Below, in pieces: positions 1-8,768 of a stretch of DNA of 64,000 nucleotides (position 1 is its first letter; every line of letters starts with the position of its first letter). The notes under the pieces are model-generated. The model was not told the DNA's origin and searched no databases. It worked only from the letters and a program-made list of their open reading frames with translations. The translations under genes and the position numbers were made by a program. This DNA comes from an uncultured Tateyamaria sp. (GTDB lineage Bacteria > Pseudomonadota > Alphaproteobacteria > Rhodobacterales > Rhodobacteraceae): assembly GCA_947501275.1 (NCBI GenBank), contig CANMVD010000001.1, positions 1,550,001-1,614,000 on the forward strand, written 5' to 3'.

Positions 1-2
1 TC

Positions 3-593
3 TACGATCCGGCGGCGCACCGTATCGTCACTGCCGCCAGTTGCACAACGAACTGTCTCGCGCCGGTGGTGAAGGTGCTCCATGAAAACCTACGGATCAA
101 GCATGGGTCAATCACCACGATCCATGATGTGACGAACACACAGACCATCGTAGATCGCCCCGCCAAAGACCTGCGCCGCGCGCGTTCAGCGCTCAACTCT
201 CTGATCCCGACGACGACGGGAAGTGCGACGGCAATTACGTTGATCTACCCCGAGCTAAATGGGCGGTTGAATGGTCATGCGGTACGGGTGCCGCTGCTCA
301 ACGCCTCACTGACCGATTGTGTGTTTGAGGTTGAGCGAGAGACAACAGCAGAAGAGGTGAACGCCTTGTTCCAAGCGGCTTCACAAGGCCCATTGAAAGG
401 CATTCTGGGCTATGAGGAACGTCCGCTGGTCTCAACCGATTACACCAATGACGAACGATCCAGTATCGTCGATGCGCTGTCCACGATGGTGATCAACGGC
501 ACGCAGGTGAAAATTTATGCGTGGTATGACAACGAAATGGGTTATGCCCATCGTCTTGTCGATGTGGCGTTGATGGTCGGGGACAGCTTGTGA
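3..593 (+). CDS. gapdh (ars-linked): ArsJ-associated glyceraldehyde-3-phosphate dehydrogenase, 3' part
   Basis: C-terminal part of a GAPDH, open at the left edge. The catalytic SCTTNC motif lies about 14 codons into the window and is followed by family landmarks ([26 protein letters not shown]). About 197 residues are visible of a normal length near 330. In arsenate-resistance loci a dedicated GAPDH joins arsenate to glyceraldehyde-3-phosphate to make unstable 1-arseno-3-phosphoglycerate, which ArsJ exports. Its TGA overlaps the GTG start of the ArsJ gene, so the two are translationally coupled. That linkage, not the protein itself, separates it from the glycolytic enzyme. The Rossmann half is outside the window. 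Confidence 0.9.
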   Translation, partial: YDPAAHRIVTAASCTTNCLAPVVKVLHENLRIKHGSITTIHDVTNTQTIVDRPAKDLRRARSALNSLIPTTTGSATAITLIYPELNGRLNGHAVRVPLLNASLTDCVFEVERETTAEEVNALFQAASQGPLKGILGYEERPLVSTDYTNDERSSIVDALSTMVINGTQVKIYAWYDNEMGYAHRLVDVALMVGDSL

Positions 594-1861
594 ACGACAG
601 CGCGACGCGTGCGGAGGGGCTTTCGGCCTATATTGCCGTCACGGCGGCCTATTGGGCGTTCATGCTGACCGACGGCGCGCTGCGGATGCTGGTTCTGTTG
701 CATTTTCATACGCTGGGGTTCAGCCCTGTGCAGCTGGCCTATCTGTTTGTGCTGTACGAGATCGCAGGAATCGTGACGAATCTGTGTGCAGGCTGGATCG
801 CTGCGCGGTTCGGTTTGACGTCGACGCTTTATGCGGGCCTTGGGTTGCAGATTGTCGCTCTCTTGGCGTTGGCGCAGCTTGATCCTGCATGGGCCGTTGG
901 GGCATCGGTGGTGTTTGTGATGCTGGTGCAGGGCGCGAGCGGGGTCGCCAAGGACCTTGCCAAGATGTCGTCCAAATCTGCGGTCAAATTGCTTGCCCCG
1001 ACGAGTGATGCGGGATTGTTCCGATGGGTTGCGTTGCTGACCGGATCCAAGAATATGGTCAAAGGTGTGGGATTTCTGCTGGGTGCCGCGCTCCTGTCGA
1101 CAGTGGGCTTTGTTGGTGCTGTGCTGGGGATGGCGGCGGTTCTAGCGATGATCCTGTTCGCTGTGTTGGCTTTCATGCCAGCGGGTCTTCCCAAAGGCCG
1201 CAAGGACGCAAAATTTTCCGAGATCTTTTCCAAATCGCCAAACGTCAATTGGCTCAGCGCGGCGAGGGTTGTCCTCTTCGGCGCGCGGGATGTGTGGTTC
1301 GTTGTCGGTATCCCGATTTACTTCTACGCGGTCTTGTCGGATGGAACGGCGCAAGGCAATCGCACGGCGTTCTTCTTGATCGGGACGTTCATGGCCGTGT
1401 GGGTCATTCTATACGGGGTGGTCCAAGCAAACGCCCCAAGCATCCTGCGTGCCAAAACGCGCCCCGCGGCTGAATTGCTTGCCGCGGCGCGCAGATGGGC
1501 GTGGGCGCTTGCAATAGTGCCCGCGGTTCTGGCAGTGGCCGCTCTGGTCGCAGATGGTCCGCAAAATTGGCTAACGTTCAGCGTGGTCGCGGGCCTATTG
1601 GTGTTCGGGGCACTGTTTGCCGTGAATTCCTCGCTCCATTCCTTTCTGATCCTGTCATTCACGAAGGCAGAACGCGTTACGATGGATGTGGGGTTCTACT
1701 ACATGGCAAACGCTGCGGGGCGGTTGATTGGGACGCTCGCATCAGGGCTGAGCTATCAGGTCGGGGGGCTCCCCATGATGCTAGGGGTCTCGGCGGGCAT
1801 GGTCGCACTCTCCGCCGTCGCGGTGAGTTTTCTAACAACAGAAGACGGGCAAACGGCATGA
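590..1861 (+). CDS. arsJ: ArsJ organoarsenical efflux permease (MFS)
   Basis: A 423-residue major facilitator protein with about 12 hydrophobic segments. The N-terminus ([20 protein letters not shown]) and the [21 protein letters not shown] segment are typical of ArsJ. It is predicted to export 1-arseno-3-phosphoglycerate across the inner membrane. The start is GTG at 590, overlapping the GAPDH stop by four bases. No arsR, arsC or arsB is visible, but they could lie left of the window. The 3' end overlaps the ATG of a broken aldo/keto reductase. Confidence 0.9.
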   Translation: MNDSATRAEGLSAYIAVTAAYWAFMLTDGALRMLVLLHFHTLGFSPVQLAYLFVLYEIAGIVTNLCAGWIAARFGLTSTLYAGLGLQIVALLALAQLDPAWAVGASVVFVMLVQGASGVAKDLAKMSSKSAVKLLAPTSDAGLFRWVALLTGSKNMVKGVGFLLGAALLSTVGFVGAVLGMAAVLAMILFAVLAFMPAGLPKGRKDAKFSEIFSKSPNVNWLSAARVVLFGARDVWFVVGIPIYFYAVLSDGTAQGNRTAFFLIGTFMAVWVILYGVVQANAPSILRAKTRPAAELLAAARRWAWALAIVPAVLAVAALVADGPQNWLTFSVVAGLLVFGALFAVNSSLHSFLILSFTKAERVTMDVGFYYMANAAGRLIGTLASGLSYQVGGLPMMLGVSAGMVALSAVAVSFLTTEDGQTA

Positions 1862-2094
1862 CAACCTTCAAGACAATTGGCGAGGCGCTATTGTCTCCCT
1901 TGTGTTTTGGCACCATGCAATTTGGCGGCACAGCCGATGAGGGGGCGAGCCCCATTGTTAGTGCTCGAGTAGTTGAACAGCTACGACCATCATTGGCTGC
2001 GGCGCAAACATCGCTGAGTGACGAAGACTACGAACGGATCACTGCCCTCAGCCATGCACCTGCCCCTGCGACAGAGCGCCTTGAGGAGACGTAG
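1858..2094 (+). pseudogene. Aldo/keto reductase with internal deletion
   Basis: A 78-codon open frame whose ATG overlaps the arsJ stop (ATGA). The first 27 residues resemble an aldo/keto reductase N-terminus (LSPLCFGTMQFGGTADE) and the last 40 its C-terminus (RPSLAAAQTSLSDEDYERITALS, then ATERLEE). Nothing between corresponds to the (alpha/beta)8 barrel, so about 230 of the usual roughly 310 residues are missing, including the Asp-Tyr-Lys-His catalytic set. Start and stop are intact and the junction is in frame, so a small non-enzymatic protein could still be made. Confidence 0.75.
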
Positions 2095-2100
2095 CGGCGT

Positions 2101-2394
2101 TTATGCTGGCGCGGGCGTCAAATCTTCCCATTGTTCGCCCATCGCAATGATGCAGGACGTGCCATTGGTGTAGGTCTGCACCAAAGTCCAATCCTGCGTA
2201 CGCGGGTCAATCCAGACCTCAAGCAGTGTCTCTGGCCCCCGCAAGCCGAGGGCGCGGCGTTCAGATTGCATCACAGTGCTGAGCATCCGTTCCAAGCGCG
2301 CGCTGTCATCGCAAATCACGTCCGCCGTTTGCGCCAGGGACATAACGGGAAAGGCCAAGAAGGCCGCCAGGAAAATGAAAAAATAGCGTGTCAT
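2101..2394 (-). CDS. Small secreted hypothetical protein
   Basis: A 97-residue protein with a clear signal peptide (MTRYFFIFLAAFLAFPVMSLAQ, probable cleavage after AQT). The mature part has two cysteines, near residues 28 and 81, that could form a periplasmic disulfide. It contains a WIDPRTQDWTLVQTYTNGTSC segment seen in small uncharacterised Rhodobacterales proteins. It converges on the arsenate cluster and leaves about 220 bases before phnC. Function unknown. Confidence 0.7.
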   Translation of the reverse strand: MTRYFFIFLAAFLAFPVMSLAQTADVICDDSARLERMLSTVMQSERRALGLRGPETLLEVWIDPRTQDWTLVQTYTNGTSCIIAMGEQWEDLTPAPA

Positions 2395-2516
2395 GCGATC
2401 ACATTAGCGGGGGGAGCGTTAATGTAACAAGTATATGACAGAGTTATTTCCATATGTGTTGCAGCAACGATTATGAGGCGCAATTTGAAGTTCGGCACGC
2501 TTCAGCGACCGACTTG

Positions 2517-2534
2517 CTGTCACGTGGCTGTTAA
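2517..2534 (+). promoter_or_regulatory. Pho box upstream of phnC
   Basis: CTGTCAC-gtgg-CTGTTAA matches the PhoB direct repeat (CTGTCAT-N4-CTGTCAT) at about 11 of 14 positions with correct 11-base periodicity. It ends 85 bases before phnC. A second good half-site, CTGTCAC, lies at 2561-2567. This predicts phosphate-starvation control of the transporter genes. Confidence 0.7.
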
Positions 2535-2619
2535 GAAATCATCAAAAATCTGATTCAAAACTGTCACCCAAGTGTTGAATTGCAGGCTTAGCCACTCCGA
2601 GAACGCATCGGGGGATGAC

Positions 2620-3435
2620 ATGCTAAGCATTAGCGGATTGACCAAACGGTTTGGCGATAAGATCGCTGTAGACGCAGCCAATATCCAGATTGATGCACCC
2701 GCCATGATCGGTATCATTGGACGATCTGGTGCTGGCAAATCGACGCTGTTGCGGATGCTTAATCGGCTCAGCGATGTATCGAGCGGGAAGATCCTGTTCG
2801 AGGGCGAAGACGTGACTGCAATGCGCGGTGCCGCGCGGCGCCATTGGCAGTCGCGCTGCGCGATGATCTTCCAACAGTTCAATTTAGTGCCGCGGATGGA
2901 TGTGGTGTCGAATGTATTGCACGGCACGTTGAACCGCCGTTCGACATTCGCGACGATGTTCAACCTTTATCCGCAGTCCGACATTCACAAAGCCATCGAT
3001 ATTCTGGACCGTCTTGGCATCGCCGAACAAGCGCCGAAACGTGCAGAGGCCCTGTCAGGTGGCCAACAACAGCGAGTGGCGATTGCGCGCGCGCTGATGC
3101 AGGACCCCGCAATCATTCTGGCGGACGAACCAATTGCTTCGCTTGATCCAATGAATGCGCAGGTCGTGATGCAATCCTTGCGCGACATTCACGAAGAAGA
3201 CGGCCGCATGGTCATCGCGAACCTGCACACCTTGGTTACCGCGCGGCGTTATTGTGACCGCGTCATTGGTATGCGTGATGGGCGCATCGTCTTCGACGGC
3301 ACGCCCGCACAACTCACAACCGGTGTTGCACGCGACATCTATGGGGCGGGCGCAGATTTTTCCGAGGCTGCCACATCCACCGAAATCGAAACGCTGGACA
3401 GAACCGAGCCGCCTAAAATCGAGGCTTATGCCTGA
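2620..3435 (+). CDS. phnC: Phosphonate ABC transporter ATP-binding protein
   Basis: A 271-residue ABC ATPase that energises phosphonate import through PhnE. Walker [10 protein letters not shown] is at about residues 34-42, the LSGGQQQR signature near 145 and Walker B IILADEP near 166, followed by the switch-region H of ANLHTL. The ATG at 2620 is preferred over the upstream in-frame ATG at 2572 because homology starts at [11 protein letters not shown] and 2572 overlaps a possible Pho half-site. It is the first gene of phnC-phnD-phnE-phnE. Confidence 0.95.
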   Translation: MLSISGLTKRFGDKIAVDAANIQIDAPAMIGIIGRSGAGKSTLLRMLNRLSDVSSGKILFEGEDVTAMRGAARRHWQSRCAMIFQQFNLVPRMDVVSNVLHGTLNRRSTFATMFNLYPQSDIHKAIDILDRLGIAEQAPKRAEALSGGQQQRVAIARALMQDPAIILADEPIASLDPMNAQVVMQSLRDIHEEDGRMVIANLHTLVTARRYCDRVIGMRDGRIVFDGTPAQLTTGVARDIYGAGADFSEAATSTEIETLDRTEPPKIEAYA

Positions 3436-3485
3436 GCCAGTTTATCTGCGCCAACAGGCGCTCAATTACCTCCATGGAGACTCTG

Positions 3486-4391
3486 ATGAAAAAGTTTATC
3501 GCTGCCGCGTTAGCAACTACGGCCTTGGCCACGCCCACCTTTGCACAAGAAATCACCGAGTTCCGCATCGGCATTCTTGGCGGTGAAAACGCACAGGACC
3601 GCATGAACAACTATGCCTGCATGCAGGAATACACCACCGAAGCGCTTGGCGTTGAGACAAAACTGTTTGCGCCAGCTGACTACAACGGCGTTATTCAGGG
3701 CCTGCTGGGTGGCACAATCGACATGGCATGGCTCGGCGCGTCCTCATATGCAGCGACGTATCTGCAGGACCCGGAAGCCGTCGAGCCCGTGCTGGTCAAG
3801 CAGAACCTTGATGGCTCCATCGGTTATCACTCCATCGGTTTCGCGCGTGTTGACAGCGGCATCGAAGCCCTCGAAGACGTTCAGGGCAAGGTATTTGGTT
3901 TCGGTGACCCGAACTCCACGTCCGGCTACCTGATCCCATCCATCGAAATCCCTCAGACAACGGGCGCCACGATGGAATCCGGCGCCTACTTTGGTGAAGT
4001 GAAATTCACTGGCGGCCATGAGCAAACGATCATTGCCGTGGCAAATGGAGACATCGACGCGGGCGTAACTTGGGCTGACGCTCAGGGCGAATGGGAAGAT
4101 GGCTACAACTCCGGTGCACTGCGCCGTGCGGTTGATGCGGGTCTTGTCGATATGAACGACCTTCAGCAGATCTGGATTTCCAACGTGATCCCCGAAGGTC
4201 CGGTTGTGCTGCGCGCCGACCTGCCCGAGGACGTCAAGGCCACGATGACCGAACTGGTCGACACGCTGTATGAGCGCGATCAGGATTGTGCCTACGGTGT
4301 GGCTGCGGGTGAAACGCTTGGCTTTGTGCCGGTGACCCACGAAACATACGAAAGCATTGTTGCGGCCCGTCAGTCTGTGATTGGCAACTAA
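3486..4391 (+). CDS. phnD: Phosphonate ABC transporter substrate-binding protein
   Basis: A 301-residue periplasmic binding protein with an N-terminal signal peptide (MKKFIAAALATTALATPTFA). The mature part has family landmarks (RIGILGGENAQDRM, VTWADAQGEW, NVIPEGPVVLRADLP). It captures phosphonates and delivers them to the two PhnE subunits. The ATG at 3486 follows GGAGA at good spacing, so it is chosen over 3474. A stem-loop follows the gene. Confidence 0.95.
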   Translation: MKKFIAAALATTALATPTFAQEITEFRIGILGGENAQDRMNNYACMQEYTTEALGVETKLFAPADYNGVIQGLLGGTIDMAWLGASSYAATYLQDPEAVEPVLVKQNLDGSIGYHSIGFARVDSGIEALEDVQGKVFGFGDPNSTSGYLIPSIEIPQTTGATMESGAYFGEVKFTGGHEQTIIAVANGDIDAGVTWADAQGEWEDGYNSGALRRAVDAGLVDMNDLQQIWISNVIPEGPVVLRADLPEDVKATMTELVDTLYERDQDCAYGVAAGETLGFVPVTHETYESIVAARQSVIGN

Positions 4392-4409
4392 GATATTTTT
4401 ATGACGACT

Positions 4410-4437
4410 CCGGTCGCTTCGCATGCGGGGCGGCCGG
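4410..4437 (+). terminator. Stem-loop between phnD and phnE
   Basis: CCGGTCGC (4410-4417) pairs with GCGGCCGG (4430-4437) over 8 bp including one G-U, followed by TATTTT. Its position directly after the binding-protein gene suggests a partial terminator or RNA-stabilising hairpin that keeps phnD transcripts above phnE. Confidence 0.5.
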
Positions 4438-4456
4438 TATTTTGTGCGGGGACACC

Positions 4457-5329
4457 ATGACAGCAACAGACACGGCAGGCGCGCCAAACGTCGGTGACAT
4501 TCGCGAAAGCTACCTCGCACAGGTTGGGCGGCGCAGGCTTTACAGCGGTTTGGCTCTGCTGATCTTCGTGATCTTGATGGTATCCGGTTTTAACGTTGCC
4601 GATGAGCGCAATGCAGGTGGTTTCTGGGAAGGGTTGCATCAGATTGGCGACTACCCCGGCGAAGTCCTGGCCGAAGCCTGGGAAAAACGCGCCGACCTGC
4701 CAGGCCTGATTGCCAAGTTTTTCCCGGCCCTTGTCGAGACAATCAATATCGCGGCGATGTCGACGATCATCGGCGCAATTGGTGGCCTGATCCTGTCGCT
4801 GTTGGGGACGCGGGGCCTTGCGAAATGGCCACGCTTGATACCGCTGTTTCGCCGATTTTCCGACATTCTGCGCGCGATCCCCGAGATTGTGATCGCGCTG
4901 GTTCTGATCTTTGTTTTGGGTGGTGGCCCTGTTCCCGCGATGATTGCGATCGCGCTGCACACCGCCGGTGCGCTGGCCAAAATGTTTTCCGAGGTTGCCG
5001 AAAACGCCGACCTCAAACCTGTGGAGGGCCTTGCATCAACCGGGGCCACATGGACACAGCGGATGCTGCTGGGCGTGTTGCCGCAGGTCGCACCAAACTA
5101 CGTAAGCTACACGCTGCTGCGGTTTGAAATCAACATCCGCGCCTCGGCGATCCTCGGCTTTGTCGGCGCTGGCGGCCTTGGATACGAATTGCGCAATGCG
5201 ATGGCATGGGGCCCCGGTCGGTTCGATGAGGCCGCCGCTATCTTTGTTTTGCTGTTCGGCACGATCGTCTTCTTTGATCAGGTTTCAAGCCGCTACCGCA
5301 ACCGTTTGACCGAAGGACAGGCCCAATGA
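4457..5329 (+). CDS. phnE: Phosphonate ABC transporter permease 1
   Basis: A 290-residue inner-membrane permease. After an amphipathic N-terminus and a first TM helix there is a BPD_transp_1 core; the EAA-type loop that contacts PhnC is around KPVEGLASTGATWTQRMLLGV, and it ends in RASAILGFVGAGGLGYEL and a last helix. The ATG at 4457 follows GGGGA and is chosen over 4442. The stop overlaps the start of the second phnE by four bases, supporting a heterodimeric PhnE1/PhnE2 pore. Confidence 0.93.
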   Translation: MTATDTAGAPNVGDIRESYLAQVGRRRLYSGLALLIFVILMVSGFNVADERNAGGFWEGLHQIGDYPGEVLAEAWEKRADLPGLIAKFFPALVETINIAAMSTIIGAIGGLILSLLGTRGLAKWPRLIPLFRRFSDILRAIPEIVIALVLIFVLGGGPVPAMIAIALHTAGALAKMFSEVAENADLKPVEGLASTGATWTQRMLLGVLPQVAPNYVSYTLLRFEINIRASAILGFVGAGGLGYELRNAMAWGPGRFDEAAAIFVLLFGTIVFFDQVSSRYRNRLTEGQAQ

Positions 5330-6642
5330 TCTCCGTAGATATTCAAGCCACTAAGGCGCATGCGGAAGGTCTGTTTCGCCGCAAACGTCTGTTCGCCTTT
5401 GGCCTGCCTGCGCTGATCTTGGTCTATTTCACTTACATCTTCTTTGCGTTTGATGTGCCGGGCTTGGTCCAGCGGGCGAATATGGACAATGCGCGTGCGC
5501 TGACGTCCGATGTGTGGTCACACAAGGTTCACATCACGCGCAATAACCGGAACGGCGAAATCGCCTATGCGGTTGAGGGCGAACGCAAGGGCGCATACCC
5601 CGAAGGCGAGCGTCCCGCATGGGTCAGCGGCACTGATGTGATAATGGTTGATCTGGGCGGTGATACGATTGTGCGTTTTCTGCCCGACAACCGCACAGAG
5701 TTGGACATTCCGGGCTTTGGTCTGATCGAGGCGCAGGCCGAAGGTCGCACGGTCACCACCAATCTACCCGCTGATCTGCCTGATTGGATTAACGCGTCTG
5801 ACCGCCGCGTTGCGATCACCACGCCCGCGGGTCGGATCACGTTGACCGGAAGCCGCACGGAGGTGTTCAACTATTTCGCAGGGTGGGAGTTGTTTTGGTT
5901 CACGCTCGACAGCTCCTATCACGGCGTCGGTATCGGGCAGATCCTATTCGGCGCACAGATTGATCCTGACCGTGGCAATATCAGCGGTGCGGCTGCGGAT
6001 TTTTGGCACAACAAGATGTGGCGTCACAAAGATGTTGCTTGGGCGATTGGAGAGACGATCCTGATGGCGTTCCTCGGCACCATGGGGGCCGCGATCATCG
6101 CGCTGCCACTGGCGTTCATGGCCGCCAAACGATTTACACCAATCCTGTTGTTGCGTGCCGCCACGCGCCGCCTGTTTGATTTCGTGCGCGGCGTGGATGC
6201 GCTGATCTGGACGGTTGTTCTTGCCCGTGCTTTTGGTCCGGGTCCATTGACTGGTGCTTTGGCAATTTTAGTCACCGACACGGGAACATTCGGAAAAACA
6301 TTCTCTGAGGCGCTTGAAAACGTCGACGACAAACAGATCGAAGGTGTGACGTCGACAGGAGCGAGACCGTTGCAACGGTATCGGTTCGGGGTGATCCCGC
6401 AGGTTGTTCCAGTGCTCCTTGCGCAGGTCCTCTATTTTCTTGAATCCAATACTAGGTCCGCAACGATCATCGGCGCGATCACGGGGGGCGGCATTGGCCT
6501 GATGTTGACGCAGGCGATCCAGACCCAAAAAGACTGGGAGGAAGTCGCCTATTACATCATCCTGATCATCATTATGGTCATGCTGATGGACTGGCTGTCG
6601 GGCTGGTTGCGCGGCAAATTGATCGGAACCAAAGACGGATGA
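5326..6642 (+). CDS. phnE: Phosphonate ABC transporter permease 2, long form
   Basis: A 438-residue second permease, about 150 residues longer than PhnE1. The extra length is a hydrophilic, presumably periplasmic insert between the first TM helix and the permease core (roughly residues 45-215), as in many alphaproteobacterial second PhnE proteins. The EAA-like motif is in KQIEGVTSTGARPLQRYRFGV and the C-terminus has RSATIIGAITGGGIG. It starts inside the PhnE1 stop (ATGA) and its own stop overlaps the ATG of an SDR remnant. Confidence 0.92.
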   Translation: MISVDIQATKAHAEGLFRRKRLFAFGLPALILVYFTYIFFAFDVPGLVQRANMDNARALTSDVWSHKVHITRNNRNGEIAYAVEGERKGAYPEGERPAWVSGTDVIMVDLGGDTIVRFLPDNRTELDIPGFGLIEAQAEGRTVTTNLPADLPDWINASDRRVAITTPAGRITLTGSRTEVFNYFAGWELFWFTLDSSYHGVGIGQILFGAQIDPDRGNISGAAADFWHNKMWRHKDVAWAIGETILMAFLGTMGAAIIALPLAFMAAKRFTPILLLRAATRRLFDFVRGVDALIWTVVLARAFGPGPLTGALAILVTDTGTFGKTFSEALENVDDKQIEGVTSTGARPLQRYRFGVIPQVVPVLLAQVLYFLESNTRSATIIGAITGGGIGLMLTQAIQTQKDWEEVAYYIILIIIMVMLMDWLSGWLRGKLIGTKDG

Positions 6643-6782
6643 CGACCTATCTGATTACGGGAGTGAACCGAGGTCTAGGAGCTGCATTGGTCGCGGCTGG
6701 CATCTTTGATATTTTCTCGGGACTGTCGCTTGCAGCGACAGGTAAGTTCTTCCGCTTTTCCGGTAAAGAAATAGAGTTTTGA
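6639..6782 (+). pseudogene. Short-chain dehydrogenase remnant
   Basis: A 47-codon frame coupled to phnE by an ATGA overlap. It begins TTYLITGVNRGLGAALV, the cofactor-binding TGxxxGxG of an SDR. It ends GKFFRFSGKEIEF, which resembles the last residues of an SDR (pattern xFxxxxGxxIPW). The Tyr-xxx-Lys catalytic part and about 190 residues are absent. Like the aldo/keto reductase at 1858 it keeps both ends but not the middle. The C-terminal match is short, so the internal-deletion reading is less certain than the N-terminal call. Confidence 0.55.
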
Positions 6783-6784
6783 TC

Positions 6785-7402
6785 ATGTCCCGACTAAGCG
6801 CGACCGACCCTTTCATCCACCCCGATTGCGACATCACCGACTGCACCCTTGGCGCTTATGTCGAAATCGGGCGCGGCAGCAGGCTGAACAACGCGACCTT
6901 CGGGGATTACTCCTACTGCGACCGTTATGCCGACATCGCAAACGCGCGGGTTGGAAAATTCGCGAATATCGCCGCATTCTGCCGGATCGGTGCAACGGAC
7001 CATCCACTGGACACTGCCGCCTGCCACCATTTCCTCTACCGTTCGGCGGATTACTGGGATGATACGACCCGCGATGAGGCGTTTTTTGCCCATCGCCAGT
7101 CCCGCATCGCCCAAATCGGTCACGACACATGGGTTGGTGCGGGTGCCATGATCAAACCCGAGGTCACATTGGGGGATGGCGCGGTCGTGGCCGCAGGGGC
7201 CGTGGTCACAAAGAATGTCGATCCTTACACGATTGTCGCTGGCACACCTGCCAAACCGTTGCGCCTGCGTCAGCCCCGCGACATCGCGGACCGCCTTATC
7301 GCGCTGGCGTGGTGGGATTGGGATCATCAGGCATTGCGCATGGCATTGGATGATTTTCGAGCAATGACGGCAGAGGCGTTCCTGGAAAAATACGAAGACT
7401 AA
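6785..7402 (+). CDS. Phosphonate-locus hexapeptide-repeat acetyltransferase
   Basis: A 205-residue left-handed beta-helix acyltransferase of the subfamily found in phn operons (TIGR03308 type). Hexapeptide repeats run through CTLGAYVEIGRGSRLNNATFGDYSYC and again through HDTWVGAGAMIKPEVTLGDGAVVAAGAVV; ATDHP and the DTWVGAG catalytic region are typical. Its substrate is unproven; acetylation of an aminophosphonate or a C-P lyase intermediate is a guess. The ATG at 6785 is used; a TTG lies in frame at 6779. Confidence 0.85.
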   Translation: MSRLSATDPFIHPDCDITDCTLGAYVEIGRGSRLNNATFGDYSYCDRYADIANARVGKFANIAAFCRIGATDHPLDTAACHHFLYRSADYWDDTTRDEAFFAHRQSRIAQIGHDTWVGAGAMIKPEVTLGDGAVVAAGAVVTKNVDPYTIVAGTPAKPLRLRQPRDIADRLIALAWWDWDHQALRMALDDFRAMTAEAFLEKYED

Positions 7403-7440
7403 CCTCTTCGGCTCCACCTTTTCATAAACCTTTGACGTCG

Positions 7441-7458
7441 CTGTTATCTGCCAGTCAT
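7441..7458 (+). promoter_or_regulatory. Pho box upstream of the glycerophosphodiesterase gene
   Basis: CTGTTAT-ctgc-CAGTCAT matches the PhoB repeat at 12 of 14 positions. It sits 46 bases before the ATG, so the phosphodiesterase probably has its own phosphate-responsive promoter inside the phn locus. Confidence 0.7.
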
Positions 7459-7504
7459 ACGGGCCGATCACCCTATGCGGACATGAGCACCAAAGGAAAA
7501 CATC

Positions 7505-8719
7505 ATGCTTCGTATCATTGCTCTCACGACAGCGACATTCGCTGTTGCGCCTGCCGTTGCGCAAACGGCTGAACGGGTCGAGTACGGTCCGCGTCCGTTC
7601 TATCTGATTGATCGCATGGAAGACGGGACGCTCAAGGATCAGTTGCAGTCTTGCCGGAACCAAGAGGCATCCATGTCTTCGTTTTCCATCGGGCACCGTG
7701 GCGCGCCGATGCAGTTCCCCGAACACACGGTCGAATCCAACCGAGCCGCGGCCTTGATGGGGGCAGGCATTCTGGAATGCGATGTCACGTTCACCGCAGA
7801 CCTTGAGCTCGTGTGCCGTCACGCCCAGAACGATTTGCACACAACCACCAACATTCTGGCAACACCGCTGGCGTCCACCTGCACAACGCCGTTTACGCCA
7901 GCCAATGGCGATGCAAGTGCTACTGCCGAATGCCGCACATCCGAAATTACGCTGGACGAATACCGCACACTGACGCCCAAGATGGACGCGGCCGACGGAT
8001 CCGCGACGACCGTAGAGGCCTATCTTGGCGGCACAGTTGGCTGGCGTACGGACCTTTACTCTGCCGAACCCGCGATGCTGATGACGCATGCGGAGTCCAT
8101 CGAATTGTTCCGCGACCTGGGTGCGCGGTTTACACCAGAATTGAAGTTGCCCTCGGTCGAGATGCCCTTCAATGGGTTTACGCAAGAAGACTATGCGCAA
8201 AAGCTTGTTGATGAATATGTGGCCGCTGGTGTTCCGGCGTCGGATGTCTGGTTGCAGTCGTTCAACCTCGACGACGTGCTCTATTGGATCAAGGCTGCGC
8301 CGAAGTTTGGCGCCCAGGCCGTCTACCTGATGGATGAATACAATATTGACGGTTATTCACCGATGGACGCGTCGACATGGCCCAACACGATGCACGAGCT
8401 GAAGGCCATGGGCATCAACTACATCGCGCCGCCCACGTGGATGTTGGTGACGCTCGAAAATGGTGAGATTGTCGCGTCCGAACTGGCAATTCAGGCCAAG
8501 GCTGCGGACCTCAAGATCATCACATGGACCATCGAACGCTCTGGCCCACTCGTGAATGGCGGGGGTTGGTATTACCAGTCTATCGCAGATGCGGTGAACA
8601 GCGACGGTGTGATGTATGAGCTGATCGACGTTTTGGCACAGGACGTTGGGGCTGAGGGCATATTTTCGGACTGGCCCGCGACCGTAACCTATTACGCGAA
8701 CTGCATGGGTCTCGAGTAA
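7505..8719 (+). CDS. Secreted glycerophosphodiester phosphodiesterase
   Basis: A 404-residue GDPD-family protein that should hydrolyse glycerophosphodiesters to glycerol-3-phosphate and an alcohol outside the cytoplasm. The signal peptide is [20 protein letters not shown]. The HRGAP motif (His64, Arg65) and EHTVES carry the first catalytic and metal-binding residues; ECDVTF (Glu91, Asp93) and CRHAQND (His106) follow. AAAGGA precedes the ATG. It is longer than GlpQ, with an insert around residues 110-180. Pho box and location suggest it widens phosphorus scavenging beyond phosphonates. Confidence 0.9.
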   Translation: MLRIIALTTATFAVAPAVAQTAERVEYGPRPFYLIDRMEDGTLKDQLQSCRNQEASMSSFSIGHRGAPMQFPEHTVESNRAAALMGAGILECDVTFTADLELVCRHAQNDLHTTTNILATPLASTCTTPFTPANGDASATAECRTSEITLDEYRTLTPKMDAADGSATTVEAYLGGTVGWRTDLYSAEPAMLMTHAESIELFRDLGARFTPELKLPSVEMPFNGFTQEDYAQKLVDEYVAAGVPASDVWLQSFNLDDVLYWIKAAPKFGAQAVYLMDEYNIDGYSPMDASTWPNTMHELKAMGINYIAPPTWMLVTLENGEIVASELAIQAKAADLKIITWTIERSGPLVNGGGWYYQSIADAVNSDGVMYELIDVLAQDVGAEGIFSDWPATVTYYANCMGLE

Positions 8720-8741
8720 TCGTGCCCATCGGAACGCATCG

Positions 8742-8764
8742 GCCTCGCCGGTTTCGTGCGGGGC
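8742..8764. terminator. Terminator between phosphodiesterase and phnF
   Basis: GCCTCGC (8742-8748) and GCGGGGC (8758-8764) form a 7-bp stem (one G-T) with a 9-base loop, followed on the plus strand by TGTTTTAGTTTT. It separates two convergent genes and may act for both. Confidence 0.65.
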
Positions 8765-8768
8765 TGTT

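Noticed and set aside
3744-4520. 258-codon minus-strand frame opposite phnD
   Set aside because: Antisense shadow of a clear phnD; no ribosome site or homology.
6794-8200. 468-codon minus-strand frame opposite the acetyltransferase and phosphodiesterase genes
   Set aside because: It is antisense to two well-supported plus-strand genes, is Cys/Arg-rich and has no family features.
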